From NCBI GenBank assembly GCA_963844325.1, contig CAWJNV010000002.1, forward strand, positions 4,278,001 to 4,342,000: a stretch of 64,000 nt of DNA. The letters are read 5' to 3'. The notes under the pieces are model-generated. The model ran no database searches and was not told the DNA's origin. It worked only from the letters and a program-made list of their open reading frames with translations. The position numbers and the translations under genes were made by a program. This DNA comes from CADCTQ01 sp963844325. GTDB lineage: Bacteria > Bacteroidota > Bacteroidia > Cytophagales > 172606-1. Position 1 is the first letter of the stretch; the number at the start of each line of letters is the position of its first letter. Positions 50,874-58,586 of this stretch are shown here, piece by piece.

Positions 50874-51015
50874 CCGGATCAGTTTAAACGCCTCATTATC
50901 AATTATATACAACATTGTCTGATGATCGACATGCTTCCTATCCGGTTATCCAATGCAGCAGTGGTGCAATTCGAACCGGACGTGTTTCCGGATGATTAAG
51001 CTGGACAGAGTGCCC

Positions 51016-51042
51016 TTGCTACGGTTAGAAACCCTATTTTTA
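51016..51042 (+). promoter_or_regulatory. Candidate trkH promoter
   Basis: TATTTTTA (51035-51042) differs from TAnnTTTG only in the last base, and a TTG lies 16 bp further up (51016-51018). It is 71 nt before the trkH ATG. Confidence 0.4.
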
Positions 51043-51113
51043 GTCCGCCATCCGAACGACTGGCTCAAGGGCACCCGCGCCAACGTGGTATTCCTTCTCC
51101 TAACCCCAACGGC

Positions 51114-52934
51114 ATGAAACGCAGCCTGCGCGATGACGACACCGCCGAAAAAGTGTACCGGCTCCGGCAGAAGGTCTTTAAAACCGTCAATAAGCTGCTG
51201 CTCTGGCTGAGCCTTGCCAATTTCATCGTCATCATCTACGACCTGGGGTTCAGCCACAGCCCGCAGATGGTCTCCCTATTGGGCTCCTTCTATTCGGCAA
51301 GCCTGGTGGTGTCGTGCGTGGCGCTGGGCAGCCGGTTGTTGCTGCTGCCGCGCAACGCCATCACCAAAGGCGCCCGGGTGGCCGAATACACCCTGTTTGC
51401 CTTTCAGTGCGTAGCCATCGTGGGGCGCTTCCTGCTCCGGGGATGGCTGGCCGCCCACGCGCCTTTCGCCCGTACGCTCTTCCTGATCTACCTGCTGTTC
51501 ATCGCCGTCTTTTTCATCGAGCTGTCCAAAATCAGCCTCTCGTTCTACCGCATCCGGTTCAGCCCGGCCCTGCTGTACCTGGTCAGCTTCCTGGCGCTGA
51601 TCGTGTTCGGAGCCGGCCTGTTGCTGCTGCCCAATGCCACCACCCACGGCATCAGCTTTGTTGATGCCCTCTTTACGGCCACCAGCGCCGTGTGCGTCAC
51701 GGGCCTGGCGGTGGTAGACACGGCTACCCAATTTACCGGCACGGGCAAAGCCATCATCCTCTTGCTCGTGCAGGTGGGGGGACTGGGCGTGATGACGCTC
51801 ACGAGTTTTTTCGGCTCCTTCTTCCAGGGGGCGTACTCCTACCAGCAACAGATCTTTATCAAGGAGTTTGTCAACGAAGACAAGATCGGCCAGATTTTCC
51901 GCACCCTGTTCAAGATCATTTTCGTCACCCTGCTCATCGAGTTGCTGGGGGCAGTCTTCATCTACCTTTCGGTGGACAACCGGCTGTTTGCCACGCCCAC
52001 CGACCAAGTGCAGTTTGCCGTGTTTCACGCGGTGTCAGCCTTTTGCAACGCGGGTTTTTCCACCCTCAGCGCCGGCCTGTACGACTACCGCCTCCGGGAG
52101 CAGTACAACCTCCAACTGGTGGTTGCCTGGCTGGTCATCCTGGGCGGCATCGGCTTCCCGGTACTGTTCAACCTGTACCAATCCGCCCGGCATTACCTGA
52201 AGGGCAAGGCGGCCCGGCTGCTCCACCAGCCGCCCTCTCCCGATTGGCCAGCCGGCACGCCGGGCCTGCATGTCAACACCAAACTCATCCTGGTGACCTC
52301 TGCCGTGCTGCTCGGGTTGGGAACGGTATTGTTTTACGTAACTGAAAAGGATGGTGTACTGGCGGGGCGTTCGGGGTACGGCCAACTGATCACGGCCTTT
52401 TTCGGATCAGTCACGCCCCGCACGGCGGGCTTCAACACGGTAGATATGGAAGCACTCTCCCGGCCCACCATCCTCTTTTACCTGTTATTTATGTGGATCG
52501 GCGCCTCGCCCGGCTCTACCGGGGGCGGCATTAAAACCACGACTTTTGCCATTGCCGTGCTCAACAGCTTGGGCATTGCCCGGTCCAAATACCGGCTGGA
52601 AATATTCCGGCGCGAAATTCCTAGTGAGTCGGTACGACGGGCTTTTGCCGTCATGCTGCTTTCCTTCCTGGTGATCGGGCTTGCCGTGTTCCTGGTGTGC
52701 CTCTTCGACCCCGGACAGGACCTGATTCACATCGCCTTTGAGTGCTTCTCAGCGTACGCAACCGTGGGGCTGAGCCTCAACGTGACGCCCGAACTGAGCG
52801 ACGCCAGCAAAGCCGTCATCATGGTGACCATGTACCTGGGCCGGGTAGGTACGCTCACCCTGCTGGTCGCCCTGAGCCGCACCGTTGGAAGCCTGAGCTA
52901 CCGTTATCCCACCGAAACCGTATTCATCAGTTGA
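51114..52934 (+). CDS. trkH: Trk/Ktr-type potassium uptake membrane subunit
   Basis: A 606-aa polytopic protein. The N-terminal 150 residues hold about four extra helices, then the K+ channel-like repeats: DALFTATSAVCVTGLAVVDT (first pore, VCVTGL), HAVSAFCNAGFSTL, SVTPRTAGFNTVDM (TPRTAGFN) and FECFSAYATVGLSLNVTP (TVGLS), which are the four selectivity-filter loops of TrkH/KtrB. GASPGSTGGGIKTTT is a typical internal loop. It carries K+ with H+ or Na+ into the cell. The regulatory TrkA subunit follows after a hairpin repeat, same strand. Confidence 0.93.
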   Translation: MKRSLRDDDTAEKVYRLRQKVFKTVNKLLLWLSLANFIVIIYDLGFSHSPQMVSLLGSFYSASLVVSCVALGSRLLLLPRNAITKGARVAEYTLFAFQCVAIVGRFLLRGWLAAHAPFARTLFLIYLLFIAVFFIELSKISLSFYRIRFSPALLYLVSFLALIVFGAGLLLLPNATTHGISFVDALFTATSAVCVTGLAVVDTATQFTGTGKAIILLLVQVGGLGVMTLTSFFGSFFQGAYSYQQQIFIKEFVNEDKIGQIFRTLFKIIFVTLLIELLGAVFIYLSVDNRLFATPTDQVQFAVFHAVSAFCNAGFSTLSAGLYDYRLREQYNLQLVVAWLVILGGIGFPVLFNLYQSARHYLKGKAARLLHQPPSPDWPAGTPGLHVNTKLILVTSAVLLGLGTVLFYVTEKDGVLAGRSGYGQLITAFFGSVTPRTAGFNTVDMEALSRPTILFYLLFMWIGASPGSTGGGIKTTTFAIAVLNSLGIARSKYRLEIFRREIPSESVRRAFAVMLLSFLVIGLAVFLVCLFDPGQDLIHIAFECFSAYATVGLSLNVTPELSDASKAVIMVTMYLGRVGTLTLLVALSRTVGSLSYRYPTETVFIS

Positions 52935-53036
52935 GTTTATGAGTCTAAAGTTTATGAGTTAAAAGTACTTACACGTATAACCGGCAGCGCTTTTTTACTC
53001 ATGAACTCATGAACTTTAAACTCATAAACTCATAAA
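52935..53036. repeat. Low-complexity inverted repeat between trkH and trkA
   Basis: The left arm is made of AGTTTATGAGT-type words (52935-52972) and the right arm of their complement, ACTCATGAACTCATGAAC and ACTCATAAACTCATAAA (52997-53036), with about 24 bp between. It begins at the trkH stop and ends just before the trkA ATG. It may weaken read-through so that less TrkA is made than TrkH, or set mRNA stability. Confidence 0.75.
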
Positions 53037-53041
53037 TCTCC

Positions 53042-53731
53042 ATGAAATACATCATCATCGGCCTGGGCAACTTCGGCACTACCTTGTGTACTTCCCTGAC
53101 GGCAATGGGACACGAGGTAATCGGGGTGGACAAGGACATGCAGAAAGTCAACCAGGTCAAAGACCGCATCACGCACGCCGTCTGCCTCGATTCCAGCGAC
53201 ATCCACGCCGTGACCACGCTACCCCTCAAAGACGCCGACATCGTTATTGTCTGCATCGGGGAAGACATTGGCGCCTCGGTGCTGACTACGGCCATCCTCA
53301 AACAGAACAAGGTAAAAAAGCTCATCAGCCGGGCCAGCTCCGACATCAACCGGACGGTGATCGAAGCCATCGGCGTGGACATGATCATCAGCCCCGAAAA
53401 AGAATCGGCCGAACGCTTCGCCAAAAAGCTGCAAATCGAGGGCGTCGTCGACTCCTTCGAACTTTCCGAGCACTACAGCATCATCGAGGCCCGGGTGCCC
53501 GCCCGGTACGTGGGCCGAACCATCGAGGAGATTAACTTCCGCGGCCGTTACAACCTCAACGTGCTGACCATCATCAAAATGCGCGAAAAGACCAACCTCA
53601 TCGGCCGGCCCTACAAAAAACCCGAAGTGCTGGGCGTGATCGGCCCCAAGACTCAACTGGAAGAAAACGACATTCTCGTACTGTTTGGCCGCCCCGCCGA
53701 CGTACAGACCTGCATCAGCCCCCGGCAATAA
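53042..53731 (+). CDS. trkA: Potassium uptake regulatory subunit (RCK-N/RCK-C)
   Basis: A 229-aa cytoplasmic protein: Rossmann RCK-N domain with GLGNFGTTL (residues 7-15), the acidic residue at the end of strand two in VIGVDKD, and SRASSDINRTVIEAIGVD; then RCK-C (about 140-220: IIEARVPARYVGRTIEEINF to NDILVLFG). It forms the nucleotide-gated ring beneath the TrkH/KtrB channel. The family pattern is closest to KtrA in size. It follows trkH with only the hairpin repeat between. Confidence 0.93.
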   Translation: MKYIIIGLGNFGTTLCTSLTAMGHEVIGVDKDMQKVNQVKDRITHAVCLDSSDIHAVTTLPLKDADIVIVCIGEDIGASVLTTAILKQNKVKKLISRASSDINRTVIEAIGVDMIISPEKESAERFAKKLQIEGVVDSFELSEHYSIIEARVPARYVGRTIEEINFRGRYNLNVLTIIKMREKTNLIGRPYKKPEVLGVIGPKTQLEENDILVLFGRPADVQTCISPRQ

Positions 53732-53744
53732 CAAATAAGTAGTT

Positions 53745-54090
53745 ATTGGTTGTTCGCTTCCACGTACACCAATAAGCAATCACCAAAACAACCGCGTACC
53801 CGAACAACCACCCCCCCTGCTCCTCGGCCGGCATCTGTTCGGTGTAGAGGATCACGAAGCTGACGTTTTCGAACGCTCGGGCCAACGGCTACCACCATGC
53901 GGTTCATGATGCTCAGCGGGTGCAGCAGCTTGCACACGTAGATGGCCTGGCAGCTTTGCGTCAGCAGGTTGTCGAGAATACTGCCGGAGATGCACTGCCC
54001 GGCCGTCACCCTCCCGTTCCAGCCGATGACCACCTTGGTAATTAAGTCCGTCTTTTGCATCCTGTAGCGGACCACCGGCAGCATGGGTGC
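53745..54090 (-). pseudogene. Degraded membrane transporter remnant (cation:proton-antiporter-like)
   Basis: Minus-strand fragments: KTDLITKVVIGWNGRVTAGQ, ISGSILDNLLTQSCQAIYVC and KLLHPLSIMNRMVVAV (about 54080-53895), then, after a frameshift, FENVSFVILYTEQMPAEEQG and GWLFGYAVVLVIAYWCTWKR. The first part resembles the C-terminal cytosolic domain of Bacteroidota Na+/H+ or K+/H+ antiporters (a run like LIQPLNTIKRMVVAV is common there); the second is a membrane helix of unclear origin. No start or intact frame exists. Confidence 0.4.
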
Positions 54091-54167
54091 CTTCCGTTCC
54101 AGTATTTTTCTAATACGCCTCTAATGTAGGTCTAATACCCGTCCAATGCCCGCGGGCTACCACACCC

Positions 54168-54878
54168 ATGGAAAAAATCATCAGAGGCGTTCATCATTTC
54201 CAGCATACCGTCTTCGGTCCCCAGCGGGAGTTGTTTCGGCGCCTGGCTACGGGTCAGCAACCGGACGCGTTGTTTATCACCTGTTCGGATTCCCGTATTC
54301 TGCCAAACCTGCTTACCCAGACCAAACCCGGCGAGTTATTCATCCTGCGCAATGCGGGCAACCTGGTACCTCCACACGGCGCAGCCAACGGGGGCGAAGG
54401 TGCCACCATTGAGTACGCCGTTACGGCGCTGGGCATCCGCGACATTATCGTGTGCGGCCACTCTCATTGCGGCGCCATGCACGGCCTGCTGCACCAGGGA
54501 AAGTTAGGCGGAATGCCATCGGTAGTAAACTGGCTCAAACATGCCGAAGCTACCCTCCGGATTGTGGAGGAAAAGTACCAGGACCAAACCGGGGAAGACG
54601 AGGTGCTGAATGCGGTGAAAGAAAACGTGCTGGTGCAACTCGATAACCTGCGCACGCACCCGTCGGTAGCTGCCGGACTGGCGCTGGGCAAGCTTACGCT
54701 GCACGGCTGGGTCTACGAAATAGAGTCCGGGAGCGTATTTGCTTACGACCCGGAGCAACGGCAGTTCCGCCGCCTGGAGGAAGCCGGGCCGGGCCCCGTT
54801 GAAAGATACACCTTTCGACTGCAAACCAAGAAAGGGCAGGAAATATTTGGAGGCCACTCTTGGGGATGCTCCCAATGA
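54168..54878 (+). CDS. can: Beta-type carbonic anhydrase
   Basis: A 236-aa enzyme interconverting CO2 and bicarbonate. Zinc ligands and catalytic pair: Cys39 and Asp41 with Arg43 in ITCSDSR, and the HxxC motif in VCGHSHCGAM (near residues 98-101). GELFILRNAGNLVPP and GATIEYAV are standard. It has no signal peptide and is cytoplasmic. The C-terminal stretch after KLTLHGWVYEIESG is longer than in minimal enzymes. Its 3' end overlaps a convergent small gene by 136 nt. Confidence 0.95.
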   Translation: MEKIIRGVHHFQHTVFGPQRELFRRLATGQQPDALFITCSDSRILPNLLTQTKPGELFILRNAGNLVPPHGAANGGEGATIEYAVTALGIRDIIVCGHSHCGAMHGLLHQGKLGGMPSVVNWLKHAEATLRIVEEKYQDQTGEDEVLNAVKENVLVQLDNLRTHPSVAAGLALGKLTLHGWVYEIESGSVFAYDPEQRQFRRLEEAGPGPVERYTFRLQTKKGQEIFGGHSWGCSQ

Positions 54879-55078
54879 GCAGGACGTGCTGACTTGGATT
54901 TAAGCAGCTTATTTCTGACTTCTTCGATTCTCTCGGCAGGTTCTTTGTCCATCTTCTCAATGATTTCTCTCGGAATCTTGCGATCAGAGGGAGTATAGTG
55001 CTCAATGATTTCCAACATAAACTTACCGTCTTTTTTTACTACCCGTTTGGGTGTAGAGTTAAATGTTTTGTCGGTCAT
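54743..55078 (-). CDS. Small hypothetical protein overlapping the carbonic anhydrase 3' end
   Basis: A 111-aa frame on the minus strand. The first 65 residues look natural (MTDKTFNSTPKRVVKKDGKF, EIIEHYTPSDRKIPREIIEK, MDKEPAERIEEVRNKLLK): basic, helical, no signal. The last 45 residues run antisense through the carbonic anhydrase gene and look like chance sequence (PFLVCSRKVYLSTGPGPASS). The real protein may have been truncated and now reads into its neighbour. I do not recognise the family. Confidence 0.45.
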   Translation of the reverse strand: MTDKTFNSTPKRVVKKDGKFMLEIIEHYTPSDRKIPREIIEKMDKEPAERIEEVRNKLLKSKSARPAHWEHPQEWPPNISCPFLVCSRKVYLSTGPGPASSRRRNCRCSGS

Positions 55079-55268
55079 GGGTTAGGCGTTCGTTTATGAT
55101 AGATGTCTTTTAGGCTAAAGAAGGCTGCCCAGCTGTACGGAGACGCCGTTCAAGTAGGCGTCCAACTTGCCGGCAGCTATATTATTAAAAAGTCACGGCA
55201 GTGATCATTGATTAATACGGTGTCGACCAGGCGAAGTGTCGGCCACGCTCACCACCGGGGGCAATAAA

Positions 55269-55292
55269 AAAGGGCCTCAGCAGAGGCCCCCT
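55269..55292 (-). terminator. Rho-independent terminator for the STAS-like gene
   Basis: On the minus strand GGGCCTC-TGCT-GAGGCCC (55289-55272) is followed by TTTTTTATT. It lies 20 nt beyond the stop of the gene at 55312-55728. Confidence 0.8.
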
Positions 55293-55311
55293 ATTGGTGG
55301 GTAAGAACCGG

Positions 55312-55728
55312 TTAAGCAAGTACCTGTCGAACTTTTTGGGCCTTTACCCAGGCCAAAGCTTCCTGATAAGTAGCAAAGAAGGTGGTGTTGAGGTGGGTGT
55401 TATTGGCCTTGCGGACAATATTATTCATAGCCACCTTATTGAATACGTCCCTGGACGTAACAATTGCCATTACTTGCAAGTGGCTTTCCATGTACTTAGG
55501 AGTAAGTACTTCGTTCGTCCAGTGCTGGCTTTCCAAAGGCAATACGCCCATGTGAGTCGTATCACATATCGCCCGGGTACAGTGCTTTTCCAAAATCAGT
55601 TTCAGTAATGCATGCGTAGCCTTCTGATACTGAACATGGGTGAGAAATTTAGCATTCCAACTAACAGTAGCCATCTCCAAAGACTGGTCATAGGAGACAA
55701 GCGCATAGTCTTCCTTAAAGTATTCCAT
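55312..55728 (-). CDS. STAS/SpoIIAA-like small cytoplasmic protein
   Basis: A 138-aa protein, MEYFKEDYALVSYDQSLEMA, ATVSWNAKFLTHVQYQKATH, LILEKHCTRAICDTTHMGVL, AWVKAQKVRQVLA. The alternating beta-alpha layout, with a tight loop and CDT in the middle, resembles a family of Bacteroidota proteins related to SpoIIAA/STAS domains, which often bind other regulators. The ATG at 55728 was chosen; 16 codons upstream look like leader. The gene is followed by a strong terminator. A truncated relative lies at 47500-47700. Confidence 0.6.
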   Translation of the reverse strand: MEYFKEDYALVSYDQSLEMATVSWNAKFLTHVQYQKATHALLKLILEKHCTRAICDTTHMGVLPLESQHWTNEVLTPKYMESHLQVMAIVTSRDVFNKVAMNNIVRKANNTHLNTTFFATYQEALAWVKAQKVRQVLA

Positions 55729-55959
55729 GGTGAATATATTGGTGTGATTAAAAAGTGTGGTAAATAAAACGGGCATGCTTCATTTCCACTTGCCTATATC
55801 GCCATAGAAGTAGCACGGGTAAGGTTACGCAGCGTAAGTTTTGTTGATGAGCCTGCGGTGCATGGTTTATGCGGACGGCTTTTTCATTTCTATGCCTGCA
55901 CCTCTCCCCGGCAGCGGCTGGATGTGATGCGTCCAAACGCATCCCCGGGGTCAGCTTTT

Positions 55960-56577
55960 TTATCTGGCTGTAAACCGGGTCACTTTTACTACTTCATCCA
56001 GCGAGACTTGCCAGAGGGTGGCTTGAATGGACCGCCTGGACCAGTCTTCACCCCCGTAAGGATCATTGAAGCTTGGATCAAAAATCCTTTCCCAACTCTT
56101 CTTAATCCTGGTCCTGCACGCAGGCGGGTAATTTTCAAAGTCACCAACGGCAATGCCTGCCGCTTTCAACGCACGATGCATATGTTCTTCGAACTCGTCG
56201 GTATCAGCTTCACTAGCGCCAATGTAGCCTCGGTAACATAAAGGCTGGTGCCACAGGTAAAAGTCAGAGAGAAGAATCTGATCAGCAGGCTTCCTGAACT
56301 CAATCCGCACGCCTGCCTCCCCCTTGCCCATGTGTGCCTTGTACCTCAGGTCAGGCAGTCTCCGCCTGGCATCCATCCACTGATACCAGGCCCAGACCGG
56401 GTGCGTTACGCCGGCGGGCGGTTCCCCGATCCGGGTTTTCATCTGGTGTATCATCCATTGGTAAGCCGGCAGGAGCTCAGGCCATATCCGGCTTTGGTCG
56501 GTCCGCAGTACGCCCGAATGCTCAAATTCCTTCCACTGCTGCAAATGCCGGAGGGTCCACAATTTTGTTTTATCCAT
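55960..56577 (-). CDS. DUF3841 family protein
   Basis: A 205-aa protein starting MDKTKLWTLRHLQQWKEFEH. AYQWMIHQMKTRIGEPPAGV, VWAWYQWMDARRRLPDLRYK, RIEFRKPADQILLSDFYLWH and DFENYPPACRTRIKKSWERI match the DUF3841 pattern of tryptophan-rich, cytoplasmic proteins. The function is unknown; such genes often sit near toxin genes. The start was chosen at the conserved MDKTKLW rather than an upstream ATG at 56631. It is divergent from the RES toxin gene, 133 nt apart. Confidence 0.85.
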   Translation of the reverse strand: MDKTKLWTLRHLQQWKEFEHSGVLRTDQSRIWPELLPAYQWMIHQMKTRIGEPPAGVTHPVWAWYQWMDARRRLPDLRYKAHMGKGEAGVRIEFRKPADQILLSDFYLWHQPLCYRGYIGASEADTDEFEEHMHRALKAAGIAVGDFENYPPACRTRIKKSWERIFDPSFNDPYGGEDWSRRSIQATLWQVSLDEVVKVTRFTAR

Positions 56578-56710
56578 TTCACAACCTCCGGCCAGGTAGG
56601 TCATGCCGGGTGGTGGGTACGAAAATAACAAAGTTTACCCTTTAACCTTTCCCGCTCTGAGCCGGATTGCCTGCGGCGACTTTTCGTAACGGGGGTTCTT
56701 TTCAACGAAC

Positions 56711-57208
56711 ATGCAGGTTTACCGGATCTGTCTAACCAAATACGCAAACGCACTTTTTGCCTCTGGCCGGGGCAACCGCTGGAACTCGGAAGGCAATCTT
56801 GTCATTTACGCCGCGGCAAACCAATCCCTGGACTGCCTCGAAAACGTCGTCCACCGGAGCGGCGAAGGCTTAAACGGGTCATTTGCCGTCATGGTCATTG
56901 AAGTCGGGGAGGACGTGGGGGCCGAGGAAATTCTCATCACGGACTTGCCGGACGAATGGCACCGCCGAAGGATGTACCCGTATTGTCGCAAGTTGGGAGA
57001 CGCCTGGTACGAACGAGGGGGAACGGCTGTCCTCAAAGTGCCCTCAGCGGTAGTACCCGGCGATTCGGTGTACTTACTCAACGCCAGGCATCCGGATATG
57101 CTGTCGGGAAAGATTCGGCTCTTGCGAACGGAACCGTTTCGCTTTGCCCCCCGGATCAAGTCCCCTGACCTTGAGCGTGAGGACGATCCGCCAAGGCCGA
57201 TCACGTGA
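56711..57208 (+). CDS. RES-domain protein, NAD+-targeting toxin type
   Basis: A 165-aa RES-domain protein. The name-giving residues are present: Arg5 (VYRIC), Glu44 (SLDCLENVVHR) and Ser112 (LKVPSAVVPGDSVYLL), with GRGNRWNSEGNLVIYAA and LNARHP around them. RES toxins degrade NAD+ and are normally held by an Xre/MbcA-type antitoxin encoded just upstream. No such gene is found on either side here: upstream is a divergent DUF3841 gene, downstream a terminator and a convergent membrane protein. The length is standard. It may have an antitoxin elsewhere, or DUF3841 may fill that role; both are open. Confidence 0.9.
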   Translation: MQVYRICLTKYANALFASGRGNRWNSEGNLVIYAAANQSLDCLENVVHRSGEGLNGSFAVMVIEVGEDVGAEEILITDLPDEWHRRRMYPYCRKLGDAWYERGGTAVLKVPSAVVPGDSVYLLNARHPDMLSGKIRLLRTEPFRFAPRIKSPDLEREDDPPRPIT

Positions 57209-57252
57209 TGGACGGCACCGGTTGGGCGTAAGGCTCCTACGCCAGGCACAAG

Positions 57253-57283
57253 CAAAAAGCCGCCCTCCCGGAACGGCTTTTTG
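57253..57283. terminator. Bidirectional terminator between the RES gene and a membrane protein
   Basis: CAAAAAGCCG and CGGCTTTTTG (57253-57262 and 57274-57283) are perfectly complementary, with A-runs and T-runs on both outsides, 44 nt after the RES stop and 29 nt before the convergent gene's stop. Confidence 0.85.
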
Positions 57284-57311
57284 TTGGGCCTACCTTTTTA
57301 GCCAGCCGGCA

Positions 57312-57851
57312 CTAAGCCTGTACCACTGCTTTAACTCTGGCAGTTGCGCCCATCTCTCCCGCATAACTTCTCCTGCCAGCTCTGCTCACGTGCAGCCTCG
57401 TCAGCCCTAACAACAGAACCATTGCCAGCCCGACCAGTACCCCCAACCTCACCAGGCTCATAAGCTCCCACAGTTGAGCCCGCCGGGTGAGTGAAGGGTC
57501 AATGGTTTCCGAAAAGGCGGTGCCGGTGATTGCCAGCAGTTCGGGAACGAAGTACGCACCCGTTATCCCCAGAATGGTTACGTAACCGGCCAGGGTGACC
57601 AACACGTGCTTTCTCCCTTCGGTTTTCCAGGAAAAAAACAGGGCCCCCAGCAAAAGCAGCAGCGTAACCGGATGAATGGGGATCCAGAAAGCGGCGGCAT
57701 TCAACCCGTATTTGCCCTGGAACATGCTCAGCGAAAAGGGAGGACCTGCACTCCATCGGGGCACGACGGCGAGGTGTTCGTAAACGGCGGCCCCGATGAC
57801 GACCGAAAAAGAGAGGCACGCAAATGCGTACAGGATGGCTTTGAAGTTCAT
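57312..57851 (-). CDS. DUF1772-like integral membrane protein
   Basis: A 179-aa protein with four hydrophobic helices: ILYAFACLSFSVVIGAAVYE, IPIHPVTLLLLLGALFFSW, VLVTLAGYVTILGITGAYF and LVRLGVLVGLAMVLLLGLT. This layout, with short loops and an N-terminal helix followed by HLAVVPRWS, resembles DUF1772/anthrone-oxygenase-like membrane proteins, but I would not assign a reaction. A perfect promoter box (TACTTTTG, 57895-57888) lies 36 nt upstream of the ATG, which supports this start over an upstream ATG. Monocistronic. Confidence 0.65.
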   Translation of the reverse strand: MNFKAILYAFACLSFSVVIGAAVYEHLAVVPRWSAGPPFSLSMFQGKYGLNAAAFWIPIHPVTLLLLLGALFFSWKTEGRKHVLVTLAGYVTILGITGAYFVPELLAITGTAFSETIDPSLTRRAQLWELMSLVRLGVLVGLAMVLLLGLTRLHVSRAGRRSYAGEMGATARVKAVVQA

Positions 57852-57887
57852 GGGTAAAGTAGTTTGATGGTTTGACTTTGTACCATG

Positions 57888-57895
57888 CAAAAGTA
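57888..57895 (-). promoter_or_regulatory. Promoter box for the DUF1772-like gene
   Basis: TACTTTTG, perfect TAnnTTTG on the minus strand; TTTTG lies 17 bp further up, somewhat close for a -33 element. Confidence 0.6.
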
Positions 57896-58088
57896 CGATT
57901 GGCCTACCGCCCCAAAATTGTATAAGTCGGACATTTTCCGGCGGGCTACCCCTTATCGCCGCCATGTAAAGTTGCTTCCCGAAACGCACGTAAAGGACTA
58001 ATTATGTGTAACCTATGACCAAAAATCAGGCCGGCAGAACAGCCTGTTTCCCGTAATCTTCCGTGTGGTTAGTTAGCCTTGACCGAAA

Positions 58089-58463
58089 ATGGTAAGTTGG
58101 ACCCATATTCCTTCTATCTCATTTCGTATGTCGTTATTGATGGTCCTGCTGATTGTTGCCGCGGTGGTGCTGGGCGGCAACATCCTGCTGCTGGGGTTGC
58201 CCGGCGGCCTGCTGCTGATCCTGGCTTCCGGGCTGGTCAAACCACTGGGGTGGAAAGGCCTCAACGACCTGGGCGACCAAGCCTGGCCCCTGGCCATCCT
58301 GGCAACGGCGGCCTGGGGCGTGGGCCTCCTCCCGCTGTGGGGACTGGTGAACCATCTGGGGGAGTCGGCTGCAACGGTATGGCTGCTGTGGGGCGGCTGG
58401 GGCTTGTTGTTGAGCGTGGGGCTGCTGGCCTATTGTCATGTCAAAGACAAGTCGGCCGGATAG
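58089..58463 (+). CDS. Small membrane protein, family not recognised
   Basis: A 124-aa protein with three or four hydrophobic helices (LLMVLLIVAAVVLGGNILLL, GLPGGLLLILASGLV, WPLAILATAAWGVGLLPLWG, WLLWGGWGLLLSVGLLAYCH) and a basic tail. The start may be at 58089 or the ATG at 58128 (MSLLMVL), which would make a tighter protein. No family is recognised. It is 123 nt upstream of the DUF1684 gene, which has its own promoter. Confidence 0.5.
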   Translation: MVSWTHIPSISFRMSLLMVLLIVAAVVLGGNILLLGLPGGLLLILASGLVKPLGWKGLNDLGDQAWPLAILATAAWGVGLLPLWGLVNHLGESAATVWLLWGGWGLLLSVGLLAYCHVKDKSAG

Positions 58464-58572
58464 ATTCTACCGGGAGACGCCCGGCAACAACGGCACTACG
58501 ACAGTGCCCGCGGCCGGCCGGATGAATGCGGGCTTTTGCAAAGGGAACCGCCCGGGGTCCGGCGAAGAATTG

Positions 58573-58580
58573 TAACTTTG
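58573..58580 (+). promoter_or_regulatory. Promoter box of the DUF1684 gene
   Basis: TAACTTTG, perfect TAnnTTTG, ending 6 nt before the ATG at 58587. Transcription should start close to the start codon. Confidence 0.6.
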
Positions 58581-58586
58581 CCTGCC

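Noticed and set aside
50915..50932. A seventh copy of the palindrome (TTGTCTGATGATCGACAT) upstream of trkH
   Set aside because: One arm is changed and no TAnnTTTG-like box exists at the 29.5-bp distance, unlike the six accepted sites; chance similarity is likely.
55924..55941. Hairpin GATGCGT-CCAA-ACGCATC as a terminator for the DUF3841 gene
   Set aside because: The T-run lies on the wrong side for minus-strand transcription, so termination is not supported.
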